Position numbers and translations under genes: made by a program
NCBI RefSeq assembly: GCF_040371945.1
Contig: NZ_BAABWS010000001.1
Span: 186,001-250,000, forward strand
DNA from: Litorivita sp040371945
GTDB lineage: Bacteria > Pseudomonadota > Alphaproteobacteria > Rhodobacterales > Rhodobacteraceae
DNA length: 64,000 bases
Direction of reading: 5' to 3'
In this document: piece after piece, positions 26,078-35,774 of the stretch
Numbering within the stretch: the first letter of the stretch is position 1
Layout: each line of letters opens with the position of its first letter
The notes under the pieces: generated by a model
Seen by the model: the letters and a program-made list of their open reading frames with translations, nothing else
The model's database searches: none
Told to the model about the DNA's origin: nothing

Positions 26078-26322
26078 CCTTCGGATTTGGCTTGCGCTTC
26101 GAGATCGGCCGCCGCTTTGCGCAGCCGCCCTTCGAGGAAATTGCGCGCGCGGGTCTCGGCGATGCGCGCGCGCACCGAGGACATATAGGCCTCTTGCATG
26201 GTCGACGAAGAGGCTTCGAGCATTTTGTTGATCTGTTCGATCAACGTATCGTCGCCCATGGCCTCGGCGGCCTCGATCACATCTTGGGCCAGATCATCGG
26301 CCAAAATCAGTAGGCGATCCAT
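26074..26322 (-). CDS. Small all-helical hypothetical protein
   Basis: An 82-residue protein I do not recognise. It is strongly helical and charged (DDLAQDVIEAAEAM at about 9-22, then SSVRARIAETRARNFLEGRLRKAA towards the end), suggesting a coiled coil or small helical bundle. There is no signal peptide. It lies between the alpha/beta hydrolase and HD genes with gaps of 4 bp and -4 bp, so it is part of one operon and its reading frame is real. Confidence 0.7.
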   Translation of the reverse strand: MDRLLILADDLAQDVIEAAEAMGDDTLIEQINKMLEASSSTMQEAYMSSVRARIAETRARNFLEGRLRKAAADLEAQAKSEG

Positions 26323-26326
26323 GGGC

Positions 26327-26980
26327 TTACCTGCTGTTTTCGGTCAAACGGCGTTTGACGTAATCGGACACATTGCCAATCATCGTATCGAGGTGCGGCT
26401 CTTCAAAGAAGTGGCCGGAGCCTTCGATTTCCTGATGGGTGATGGTGATGCCTTTTTGCTCGTGCAACTTGTTGACGAGGGCGGTGGTGTCGGCGGGCGG
26501 CGCGACGCGGTCGGCGGTGCCGTTGATCACCAAACCCGACGCGGGGCAGGGCGCGAGGAAGGAAAAATCATACATATTGGCGGGCGGGCTGACCGAAACA
26601 AAACCGGTGATTTCGGGGCGGCGCATGAGCAATTGCATCCCGATCCACGCGCCAAAGGAAAAGCCCGCGACCCAGCAATGTTTCGAATTGTTGTTCATCG
26701 ATTGCAGGTAGTCGAGCGCCGAGGCCGCATCGGACAATTCACCCACGCCCTGATCATATTCGCCTTGGCTACGGCCGACGCCGCGGAAATTGAACCGCAA
26801 CACGGTAAAGCCCATGTTGTAGAAGGCGTAATGCAGGTTATAGACGACCTTGTTGTTCATCGTCCCGCCAAATTGCGGATGCGGATGCAGCACGATCGCA
26901 ATCGGCGCGTCCTTTTCCTTTTGGGGGTGATAACGGCCTTCAAGTCGCCCCTCGGGGCCGGGAAAAATCACCTCGGGCAT
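26327..26980 (-). CDS. Alpha/beta hydrolase of the small dienelactone-like group
   Basis: A 217-residue cytoplasmic serine hydrolase. The nucleophile is S108 in GFSFGAWIG, the acid is D157 in NGTADRVAP, and the histidine is H190 in EGSGHFFEEP. HPHPQFGGTMNNKVV and FNFRGVGRSQG mark the COG2945-like group of predicted hydrolases seen in many proteobacteria; the substrate is unknown. First gene of a three-gene minus-strand operon, divergent from iscR, so its promoter is near the Irr/ICE-like box. Confidence 0.85.
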   Translation of the reverse strand: MPEVIFPGPEGRLEGRYHPQKEKDAPIAIVLHPHPQFGGTMNNKVVYNLHYAFYNMGFTVLRFNFRGVGRSQGEYDQGVGELSDAASALDYLQSMNNNSKHCWVAGFSFGAWIGMQLLMRRPEITGFVSVSPPANMYDFSFLAPCPASGLVINGTADRVAPPADTTALVNKLHEQKGITITHQEIEGSGHFFEEPHLDTMIGNVSDYVKRRLTENSR

Positions 26981-27019
26981 CGCCTGTCCTTGTCTCCAAC
27001 TTTGGAAGCCTCTAAATTC

Positions 27020-27056
27020 TTGACGAATTCAGTAAGGCACCTTAGAACTATTCTAA
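27020..27056 (+). promoter_or_regulatory. suf operon promoter overlapped by an Irr/ICE-like iron box
   Basis: TTGACG (27020-27025), a 17-bp spacer and TAGAAC (27043-27048) form a promoter for iscR. TTAGAA-CTA-TTCTAA (27042-27056) is a perfect dyad covering the -10, matching the iron control element TTTAGAA-N3-TTCTAAA bound by Irr in alphaproteobacteria in 14 or more positions. Binding there would repress the operon when haem or iron is limiting or replete according to Irr state; the direction cannot be read from sequence. Confidence 0.65.
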
Positions 27057-27149
27057 ACAGGCCAACGCAAGCGGCCTGAGAGTAGGCAGATAAGGCCTGC
27101 TGTCTGAAAGGTCAATCAATTCAACGCTTGAAAAGGGGGGCGTGGCGGC

Positions 27150-27611
27150 ATGAAATTGAGCACCAAGGGCCGCTATGCGATGGTTGCGCTGGCTGATATT
27201 GCGCTGCAACCCTCCGATGCGCTTGTCACACTTGGGGATATCTCCAAGCGGCAGGATATTTCCTTGCCCTATCTTGAGCAGCTTTTCGTCAAGCTGCGGC
27301 GGGCCGGTTTGGTCGCCTCTGTGCGCGGTCCGGGGGGCGGGTATCGCCTTGCGCGCCACGCGTCAGAGATTCGCGTCGTTGATGTTTTGGGCGCGGTCGA
27401 CGAGTCGATTGACGCCATGCACAAAGGCGCGGGGGCCTCGGGCGCCCTATCCGGCAGCCGCGCGCAATCGGTCACCAACCGGTTGTGGCAGGGGCTTTCG
27501 GCGCATGTCTATGTCTATTTGCATCAAACACGGCTGTCCGATGTGGTGGGCAATGGGTTGGTGCCCTGTCCTGCGGTGCCGAACCTCTTTGATGTCGTGG
27601 ATGAAGAATGA
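27150..27611 (+). CDS. iscR: Rrf2-family iron-sulfur regulator IscR
   Basis: A 153-residue winged-helix regulator. The Rrf2 N-terminus is intact (KLSTKGRYAMVALADIA, recognition helix SLPYLEQLFVKLRRAGL, wing GPGGGYRL at 60-67). The three-cysteine cluster of E. coli IscR (C92, C98, C104) is absent here: the equivalent loop reads AMHKGAGASGALSGSRAQS, and C140 is the only cysteine. IscR with a single cysteine has been described in Rhodobacter sphaeroides, so this is a lineage trait and not damage. It heads the suf operon and overlaps the next gene by 4 bp. Confidence 0.93.
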   Translation: MKLSTKGRYAMVALADIALQPSDALVTLGDISKRQDISLPYLEQLFVKLRRAGLVASVRGPGGGYRLARHASEIRVVDVLGAVDESIDAMHKGAGASGALSGSRAQSVTNRLWQGLSAHVYVYLHQTRLSDVVGNGLVPCPAVPNLFDVVDEE

Positions 27612-28651
27612 CCCGTATCTATTTGGATCATAACGCAACTACGCCCTTGAGAGATGAGGCGCGCGCCGCGATGATTGCGGCGATGGACCTATGCGGCAAC
27701 CCGTCTTCGGTTCATGCCGAGGGGCGCGCTGCGAAATCCTTGATCGAAAAGGCGCGCGGCCAGATCGCCAGCGCCTTTGGCGCCGACGGGCAGGATGTGA
27801 TCTTTACCTCCAGCGCAACCGAGGCCGCCGCATTGGCCATGGCAGGGCGCGATTTGCAAGCGGCAGGGGTCGAGCATGATGCGGTTCTGGCGTGGTCCAA
27901 GGGGGAATTGCCTTGCGATTCCAACGGACAGGTGACGGTGAGCGAAACTGCAAACTCTGCCTTGCAAATCGCAAACTCCGAAACCGGCATTTTGCAAACC
28001 CTGCCCGAGGGGCTGGCTTTGTCGGATATGACCCAAGGGTTTGGCAAACTGCCGCTGGCCTTCAATTGGGCGGGGTGCCAGATGGCGATGATTTCGGCGC
28101 ATAAATTGGGCGGCCCCAAGGGGATCGGCGCTTTGGTGGTCCGCCGCGGCACCGATATTGCCGCGCAAATCAAGGGCGGCGGGCAAGAGATGGGCCGACG
28201 CTCCGGCACGGAAAATATCATTGGAATCGCGGGCTTCGCCGCCGCAGCTCAAGCGGCGCAGCGCGATCTGGAGGCAGGCGTTTGGGACGGCGTTGCGGCC
28301 CTGCGCGACCGGCTGGAGGCGCGGATTTGCGAGGCCGCCCCCGATACGGTCGTTGTCGGCAAGGGCGGCAAGCGTTTGCCCAACACCACCTGCCTTTTGA
28401 CCCCGCAATGGAAGGGTGAGACGCAGGTGATGCAAATGGATCTGGCCGGTTTCGCCATCAGCGCAGGCAGCGCCTGCTCCTCGGGCAAGGTCAAAGCCAG
28501 CCGCGTCCTCTTGTCCATGGGCTATGACGCAAGCGAAGCCGCCAGCGCCATCCGCGTCTCGCTCGGGCCGCAAACAACACAGGCCGAGGTCGACGCTTTT
28601 GCCGCCGCGTGGATCGCCGCGCATAACAAACACCGCGCGCGCGCCGCGTAA
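27608..28651 (+). CDS. Class V aminotransferase, NifS/IscS-like cysteine desulfurase
   Basis: A 347-residue PLP enzyme, probably a cysteine desulfurase. It has YLDHNATTP (5-13), H90 in VEHDAVL, NSETG (123-127), K166 in SAHKLGGPKG that binds PLP, and C290 in SAGSACSSGK that would carry persulfide. It is shorter than IscS (about 400), the DMTQ-x2-GK segment differs from the usual DAVQ-x2-GK, and the sequence is divergent. The operon also has sufS, so two desulfurases are present. Translationally coupled to iscR (ATGA). Confidence 0.88.
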   Translation: MTRIYLDHNATTPLRDEARAAMIAAMDLCGNPSSVHAEGRAAKSLIEKARGQIASAFGADGQDVIFTSSATEAAALAMAGRDLQAAGVEHDAVLAWSKGELPCDSNGQVTVSETANSALQIANSETGILQTLPEGLALSDMTQGFGKLPLAFNWAGCQMAMISAHKLGGPKGIGALVVRRGTDIAAQIKGGGQEMGRRSGTENIIGIAGFAAAAQAAQRDLEAGVWDGVAALRDRLEARICEAAPDTVVVGKGGKRLPNTTCLLTPQWKGETQVMQMDLAGFAISAGSACSSGKVKASRVLLSMGYDASEAASAIRVSLGPQTTQAEVDAFAAAWIAAHNKHRARAA

Positions 28652-28791
28652 CTCCAAATAGGGGGCTTGCCGAGCGCGGCCCCAAACGCCAAGTAGGCCA
28701 TAACAGATCAACGCGCGCCCCAAATTGACGGGCGCACCCAAGGACACCGCCCGCCAATGAGATCGGGCCAGAATGCGAACAGGAAACCGAG

Positions 28792-30315
<1,524 letters not shown>

Positions 30316-30362
30316 ACCCCGATCCTAAACGATTGCGATTTGGTTAAGCTGCGGAGGCCGCG

Positions 30363-30677
30363 ATGATCACCACCACAACGCCCAATATCGAGGGCTATAA
30401 AATCACCGATTACAAGGGCATCGTCGTCGGCGAGGCGATCATGGGCGCCAATGTGGTGCGCGATCTGTTCGCAGGGATCACCGATATCATCGGCGGGCGT
30501 TCGGGCGCCTATGAAAGCAAGCTGGCCGATGCGCGCAAGACCGCGATTGACGAGTTGGAGCAGCGCGCGGCGCAGCTGGGTGCCAATGCGGTCGCGGGCG
30601 TTGATCTCGACTATGAGGTGGTCGGAAATTCGATGTTGATGGTCTCTGCCTCGGGCACGGCGGTGGTGATCGCGTGA
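30363..30677 (+). CDS. YbjQ/UPF0145-family protein
   Basis: A 104-residue protein of the YbjQ family: KGIVVGEAIMGANVVRDLFAGITDIIGGRSGAYE, here spanning about 19-52, then the helix KLADARKTAIDELEQRAAQLGANAVAGVDLDYE. The family forms pentameric rings in crystal structures and its role is unknown; heavy-metal binding has been proposed. It sits inside the suf operon between sufB and sufC, which suggests a metal-related role by association only. Confidence 0.88.
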   Translation: MITTTTPNIEGYKITDYKGIVVGEAIMGANVVRDLFAGITDIIGGRSGAYESKLADARKTAIDELEQRAAQLGANAVAGVDLDYEVVGNSMLMVSASGTAVVIA

Positions 30678-30708
30678 CGCTGTTTTGCGCCATATCGGGG
30701 CAGGCCGC

Positions 30709-31320
30709 ATGAGCCAGTCCGCCCCCCAAGAGCGCATCGCGCGCCCCGAATTGACTTTGCCCGAGGCAGAGGCGGATTTGGTGCGCGCGCTCTATGAGGC
30801 GGCGGATGTGATCTTGGAATACGGCTCCGGCGGAAGCACCATCCTCGCCTCGGAACTCACTGACAAAACGGTGTTTTCCGTCGAAAGCGATCTGGACTGG
30901 GCGCAGATGATGCGGACCTATCTGGAGCAAAACCCGCCCGCCAAGGGCACCGTGGTCGATGTCATCTGGTCCGATATCGGCCCGACCAAGGAATGGGGCT
31001 TCCCACGCAATGCCAAAGGCTGGGACCGCTATGCGCGCTACCCGCTGCAGGTTTGGGACCTCAAGGAGTTTCGCCAACCTGATGTGGTTTTGGTCGATGG
31101 CCGGTTTCGCATCGGATGCGCCTTGGCCACCGCGTTTCGCACCGCCAAACCGCTCACGCTGCTGTTTGACGATTACAAGCGGCGCAAACAATACCATGTC
31201 GTCGAAGAGTATTTCGGCGCCCCCACCTATGCCGGCCGTATGGCGCGGTTTGAAATCACCCCGATGGCAATTCCGCCCGAGCGGCTATTGCAGATCGTAG
31301 AATTGATGTCGCGCCCCTAA
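30709..31320 (+). CDS. Rossmann-fold methyltransferase-like protein in the suf operon
   Basis: A 203-residue soluble protein. VILEYGSGGSTILAS (about 36-50) resembles the SAM-binding motif I of class I methyltransferases, and DVVLVDGRFRIGCA looks like the motif IV region. The substrate is unknown and catalytic activity is not assured. The start ATG 30709 follows CAGGCC; an upstream ATG at 30685 is possible. It lies between the YbjQ-like gene and sufC, both gaps being short, so it is part of the operon. Confidence 0.65.
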   Translation: MSQSAPQERIARPELTLPEAEADLVRALYEAADVILEYGSGGSTILASELTDKTVFSVESDLDWAQMMRTYLEQNPPAKGTVVDVIWSDIGPTKEWGFPRNAKGWDRYARYPLQVWDLKEFRQPDVVLVDGRFRIGCALATAFRTAKPLTLLFDDYKRRKQYHVVEEYFGAPTYAGRMARFEITPMAIPPERLLQIVELMSRP

Positions 31321-31379
31321 AACCGGCCGGCCACGCACAAACAGGGCGCGCGCCCGAACACAGGACAAAGGACGATAAA

Positions 31380-32135
31380 ATGTTGGAAATCAAAAACCTA
31401 CAGGTCAAACTTGAAGACGAGGACAAGCAGATCCTCAAAGGTGTCGACCTGACGATCGGCGCGGGCGAAGTCCATGCGATCATGGGGCCGAACGGGTCGG
31501 GCAAATCGACGCTCTCTTATGTTCTGTCGGGCAAGGACGGCTATGAGGTCACCGGCGGCGAGGCCGCGCTGGACGGCGAGGACCTGCTCGATATGGAGCC
31601 CGAAGAGCGTGCGGCGGCGGGGCTGTTTTTGGCCTTCCAATATCCCGTCGAAATCCCCGGCGTGGGCAATATGACCTTCCTGCGCACCGCCGTGAACGCA
31701 CAGCGCAAAGCGCGCGGCGAAGAGGAAATGAGCGCTGCAGAGTTTCTCAAAGTGATCCGCGAGAAGGCGAAAACCCTCAAGATCGACGCTGACATGCTCA
31801 AACGTCCGGTCAATGTCGGATTCTCCGGCGGCGAGAAAAAGCGCAATGAAATCTTGCAGATGGCGATGCTCGAGCCGAAAATGTGCATCCTTGACGAGAC
31901 CGATTCCGGTTTGGACGTCGATGCGATGAAACTGGTGTCCGAAGGGGTCAATGCCCTGCGCTCCGAGGGGCGCAGCTTTTTGGTGATCACCCACTACCAG
32001 CGCCTGCTTGACCACATCAAACCCGATGTCGTGCATATCATGGCCAATGGCCGCATCATCAAAACCGGCGGTCCGGAACTGGCGCTCGAAGTCGAGCAAA
32101 ACGGCTACGCCGATCTGCTTGAGGAGCATGCATAA
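31380..32135 (+). CDS. sufC: Fe-S assembly ATPase SufC
   Basis: A 251-residue ABC-type ATPase that drives the SufBCD scaffold but moves nothing across a membrane. Walker A is GPNGSGKST (36-44), the Q-loop FQYP (86-89), signature SGGEKKR (149-155) and Walker B LDETDSGLD (171-179), the last being SufC-specific. It overlaps sufD by one base (TAATG). Confidence 0.97.
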   Translation: MLEIKNLQVKLEDEDKQILKGVDLTIGAGEVHAIMGPNGSGKSTLSYVLSGKDGYEVTGGEAALDGEDLLDMEPEERAAAGLFLAFQYPVEIPGVGNMTFLRTAVNAQRKARGEEEMSAAEFLKVIREKAKTLKIDADMLKRPVNVGFSGGEKKRNEILQMAMLEPKMCILDETDSGLDVDAMKLVSEGVNALRSEGRSFLVITHYQRLLDHIKPDVVHIMANGRIIKTGGPELALEVEQNGYADLLEEHA

Positions 32136-33421
32136 TGGCCGCGCCTCTCGCCAAACAGACCGCCACCGAGGCGCGGCTTGCCGTGCTTGATATGCCCAAG
32201 GGCAGCGATTGGATCACCGCGCTGCGCAAGGAGGCGCTTGCGCGGCTGACCGCGATGGGATTGCCCGCGCGCCGCGATGAATATTGGAAATACACGCGCC
32301 CCGACACGCTCACCGATGCCGCGCCGGTGCCTGCCAAAGTGTTTGTGCAGGACGAAACGCCGATGTTTGACGGCTTCGACCGCATCAAAATCGTGTTTCG
32401 CGACGGGGTGTTTGATGCGGCGGCTTCGGATGACCTGACCCTTGCGGGCGTCAGCATCGAGCGCCTCGCCGATGTGGCGCAAACCGACATCCATTGGGCC
32501 AAAGACCTCTATGGCGCGCTCGAAAGCAACGGCCAAAATCCTGTCGAACGCCCGCTCGCCGCGCTCAATTCGGCCTTTGCCAGCGACGGCGTGGTGATCC
32601 GCGTCAGCGGCAAGGCCTCCAAACCCGTCAGTCTGATTTATGTCCACGAATCAGAGACTTCCGATGCGGTCCTCCACCATGTTGTGAAGCTTGAAGAGGG
32701 GGCCGAGCTGACGCTTTTGGAAAATGGTCCGGCCGCTGCGCGCTTTAACAAAGTGCTCGAAGTCGAGATCGCCGACACCGCGCGTTTCCACCACGTGCGC
32801 ACCCAAGGGCGCGACCACGACCGCCGCGCCGCCACGCATATTTTCGCGCGCCTTGGCCGCGAGAGCACCTTCAAAAGCTTCACCCTGACGGCCAATGGCG
32901 TGCTGACGCGCAATGAATGCGTGATCGAATTGACCGGCGATGATGCGATGGCCCATGTCGCCGGTGCGGCGCTTGGCGATGGCGAATTTCACCACGACGA
33001 TACGGTCTTTATCACCCATGATGCGGTCAATTGCGAAAGCCGTCAGGTGTTCAAAAAGGTCCTGCGCAATGGCGCCGTCGGGGTCTTCCAAGGCAAGATT
33101 TTGGTCAAGGAAGATGCCCAGAAAACAGACGGTTACCAGATCAGCCAATCGCTGCTTCTGGATGGAGACAGCCAGTTCCTCGCCAAGCCCGAGTTGGAAA
33201 TCTACGCCGATGACGTGGCCTGCTCGCATGGGTCGACCTCTGGTGCGATCGACGAGGACGCGCTGTTTTACCTGCGCGCGCGCGGCATCCCCGAAGGCAC
33301 GGCGACCGACCTGCTGACCCTGTCCTTCCTTGCCGAAGCGGTCGAAGAGATCGAGGATCCGGCTTTGGCCGAAGAGATCAGCAACCGCCTTGAGGCGTGG
33401 TTGGAACGGCGCCGCGGCTGA
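32135..33421 (+). CDS. sufD: Fe-S assembly protein SufD
   Basis: A 428-residue SufB paralogue in SufBC2D. RRDEYWKYTRPD near residue 45 is the family N-terminal motif; the beta-helix carries FHHVRTQGRDHDRRAATHIFARLG, VFQGKILVKEDAQKTDGYQ and the C-terminal HGSTSGAIDEDALFYLRARGI, with the conserved His in this last segment. It overlaps the following membrane-protein gene by one base (TGATG). Confidence 0.96.
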   Translation: MAAPLAKQTATEARLAVLDMPKGSDWITALRKEALARLTAMGLPARRDEYWKYTRPDTLTDAAPVPAKVFVQDETPMFDGFDRIKIVFRDGVFDAAASDDLTLAGVSIERLADVAQTDIHWAKDLYGALESNGQNPVERPLAALNSAFASDGVVIRVSGKASKPVSLIYVHESETSDAVLHHVVKLEEGAELTLLENGPAAARFNKVLEVEIADTARFHHVRTQGRDHDRRAATHIFARLGRESTFKSFTLTANGVLTRNECVIELTGDDAMAHVAGAALGDGEFHHDDTVFITHDAVNCESRQVFKKVLRNGAVGVFQGKILVKEDAQKTDGYQISQSLLLDGDSQFLAKPELEIYADDVACSHGSTSGAIDEDALFYLRARGIPEGTATDLLTLSFLAEAVEEIEDPALAEEISNRLEAWLERRRG

Positions 33422-33909
33422 TGGCGCTGATCCCCGATATCCTTGCCAGCTACCGCGCCCCGCGCGCGGTGCTGCGCCGGCGGCTGACCGGTGCCGATGA
33501 GGTGCATGCTTTGGTGACGCTGATCCTTGGCTGCCTCATGGTTTGGGTCGCCCATTGGCCGGTGGCCGCGCGCGACGCCCATCTCGACCCGTCGATCCCG
33601 CTTGGCGGGCGGCTGACGGGGGCAGGGGTCGCATGGATGTTCATCGCGCCGGTCCTGCTTTACGTGCTTGCGGCGCTTGGCCATGTGATCGCGCGCGCCT
33701 TTGGCGGGCAGGGCAGCTTTTTCTCGGCGCGGCTGGCGCTGTTTTGGGCGCTTTTGGCCTCGGCGCCTCTGTTCTTGCTCAACGGCCTTGTCAGCGGGTT
33801 CATCGGCACGGGCACCGGAGCGACCATCGTCGGGCTGATTGCCTTGCTCGGGTTTTTGCGCATCTATCTGTTGGGATTGATCGAGGCCGAGGCAAAGCCC
33901 CATGAATAG
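33421..33909 (+). CDS. YIP1-like small membrane protein A
   Basis: A 162-residue protein with about four TM helices (VTLILGCLMVWVAHW, WMFIAPVLLYVLAALGHV, LALFWALLASAPLFLL and IVGLIALLGFLRIYLLGL). The layout resembles the Yip1/YckC group. Its function is unknown. It overlaps sufD by 1 bp and the next membrane gene by 8 bp, so the pair is embedded in the suf operon and translated with it. These two genes recur between sufD and sufS in Rhodobacterales as far as I recall. Confidence 0.72.
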   Translation: MALIPDILASYRAPRAVLRRRLTGADEVHALVTLILGCLMVWVAHWPVAARDAHLDPSIPLGGRLTGAGVAWMFIAPVLLYVLAALGHVIARAFGGQGSFFSARLALFWALLASAPLFLLNGLVSGFIGTGTGATIVGLIALLGFLRIYLLGLIEAEAKPHE

Positions 33910-34507
33910 CGCACTTATTCAAAGCCTTATCAAGCAAAGCTTATCCAACCCTTCCGCCGCTGCAGCGCGGATTTTCGCGCTCAAACTCTCGCGCGACGTG
34001 CTGTGGAGCGCCTTTGCCCTGATCATCGTTTTGAATGTCTTGGCGGCGGTCTTGCTCACCCCTGCGCCGCCCGACATGGCGGGGCAACCGGCCGAATTGC
34101 AAGACCTGATGCGCATGCTCAATGCACCGATGCTGATGACGCTGGTGTCGGGCGGGGTCTTTGTGGTTCTGATTTTCCTGCTGACTTGGGTCGGGCGGAT
34201 GATCGGCGGCAGCGCCGATTTGGGCAATATGCTCGCCGCGCTGACATGGTTGCAATTCCTGACCCTGCTCAGCCGCTTTATCGTCATCGCGCTGCTCTAT
34301 CTGGCTCCCGCATTGGCACAGCTTGCGCTGCTCGCCATCTGGGGTCTATCGCTGTGGATCACGTTGCATTTTATCAAGGTCGCCCATGGGTTCGACCACA
34401 TCGGCCAAGCCGTCGTGACCTTCTTGCTGACGATTTTCGGCGTGGCGCTCGGCGCCGTCGTTTTTCTATCCGTCATCGGATCGCTCTATAAAGGATTTGC
34501 AGGATGA
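33902..34507 (+). CDS. YIP1-family membrane protein B
   Basis: A 201-residue protein with a cytoplasmic N-terminus (to about 35) and four to five TM helices; GGSADLGNMLAALTWLQF is the Yip1-domain hallmark loop. It is longer than its neighbour and probably forms a complex with it. Overlaps of 8 bp upstream and 4 bp with sufS (ATGA) tie it to the operon. A role in delivering or tethering the Suf machinery at the membrane is a guess. Confidence 0.75.
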   Translation: MNSALIQSLIKQSLSNPSAAAARIFALKLSRDVLWSAFALIIVLNVLAAVLLTPAPPDMAGQPAELQDLMRMLNAPMLMTLVSGGVFVVLIFLLTWVGRMIGGSADLGNMLAALTWLQFLTLLSRFIVIALLYLAPALAQLALLAIWGLSLWITLHFIKVAHGFDHIGQAVVTFLLTIFGVALGAVVFLSVIGSLYKGFAG

Positions 34508-35721
34508 ACATCCAAGATATCCGCGCTGATTTTCCCATCCTTTCGCGCGAGGTGAACGGGCAACCGCTGACCTATCTCGACAATGGTGCCTCGGCGCAAA
34601 AGCCGCAGGTGGTGATCGATGCGATCACCAATGCCTATTCGCATGAATATGCCAATGTTCACAGAGGCTTGCACACGCTTTCGACCATCGCGACGGAAAA
34701 ATACGAATCCGTGCGCGGCACCATCGCGCGGTTCTTGGGCGTGCGCGATGAGGAAGAGATTATCCTCAACTCCGGCACCACCGAGGGCATCAATATGGTC
34801 GCCTATAGCTGGGCCATGCCGAACCTGTCGGCGGGCGACGAGATTTTGCTCACCGTCATGGAGCACCACGCCAATATCGTGCCTTGGCATTTTTTGCGCG
34901 AACGCCAAGGGGTCACGCTCAATTGGGTCGATTGCGAGATGGACGGCAGTCTGGAGGCGCAAAAGATCATCGACGCCATCACGCCGCGCACCAAGCTGAT
35001 TGCAATTACTCATCTTTCCAATGTCCTAGGGACCGTAGTTGATGTAAAAGCGGTCTGCGCCGAGGCGCGCAAACGCGGCATTGCCGTTCTGGTCGATGGC
35101 AGTCAGGCGGCCGTGCATATGCCCGTCAATGTCGAAGAGATCGGTTGTGATTTTTATGCCATCACCGGCCATAAGCTCTACGGGCCGAGCGGATCGGGCG
35201 CGATCTTTGTGCGCAAAGAACGCATGGCCCAGATGCGCCCCTTTATGGGCGGCGGCGATATGATCCGCGAGGTGGGCAAAGAGACGGTGAGCTATGCCGA
35301 TCCGCCGATGAAATTCGAAGCGGGCACGCCGGGGATTGTGCAAACCATCGGCTTGGGCGTCGCGCTCGACTATATGATGGGGATCGGCATGGAAAACATC
35401 GCCGCCCATGAGGCTGCTTTGGCGCGCTATGCCGCCGAGCAACTCGAAGGGCGCAATTTCCTGATGCTGCAGGGGCGCGCCAAGGGCAAGGCGGCGATCT
35501 TTTCCTTCACCATGGCGGGGGCGGCCCATGCCCATGACATCTCGACCATTCTCGACAAAAAGGGCGTCGCCGTGCGCGCGGGGCATCATTGCGCCGGTCC
35601 CTTGATGGAGTTTTACGGGGTTAGCGCCACCTGCCGCGCGTCCTTCGGCATGTATAACACTTTCGAGGAAGTAGACCGTTTGGTCCAATCGCTCGAACTG
35701 GCCCATGAGCTTTTGGGCTGA
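34504..35721 (+). CDS. sufS: Cysteine desulfurase SufS
   Basis: A 405-residue type II cysteine desulfurase that supplies persulfide sulfur to SufBCD. It has LTYLDNGASAQKP (22-34), VHRGLHTLS (52-60), the PLP lysine K224 in TGHKLYGPSG, and the persulfide cysteine C363 in RAGHHCAGPLM. Last gene of the operon: no sufE, sufA or sufT follows, so those partners must be elsewhere. Near the 3' end the coding sequence includes TAGACCGTTTGGTCCA, close to the operator motif found next door. Confidence 0.96.
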   Translation: MNIQDIRADFPILSREVNGQPLTYLDNGASAQKPQVVIDAITNAYSHEYANVHRGLHTLSTIATEKYESVRGTIARFLGVRDEEEIILNSGTTEGINMVAYSWAMPNLSAGDEILLTVMEHHANIVPWHFLRERQGVTLNWVDCEMDGSLEAQKIIDAITPRTKLIAITHLSNVLGTVVDVKAVCAEARKRGIAVLVDGSQAAVHMPVNVEEIGCDFYAITGHKLYGPSGSGAIFVRKERMAQMRPFMGGGDMIREVGKETVSYADPPMKFEAGTPGIVQTIGLGVALDYMMGIGMENIAAHEAALARYAAEQLEGRNFLMLQGRAKGKAAIFSFTMAGAAHAHDISTILDKKGVAVRAGHHCAGPLMEFYGVSATCRASFGMYNTFEEVDRLVQSLELAHELLG

Positions 35722-35735
35722 GCGAAGAAAACACC

Positions 35736-35759
35736 GCGCTAGACCGTTTGGTCTAGCGC
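35736..35759. promoter_or_regulatory. Perfect palindrome with TetR-type core between convergent sufS and tetR
   Basis: GCGCTAGACC-GTTT-GGTCTAGCGC is a perfect 10-bp inverted repeat. The core TAGACC-N4-GGTCTA is identical to the operator-like site at 36852. At this 3'-3' junction it could act as a hairpin terminator for either gene, although neither strand has a U tract, or as a binding site of the neighbouring TetR protein. Confidence 0.75.
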
Positions 35760-35774
35760 CCCGAATTCACAGAT

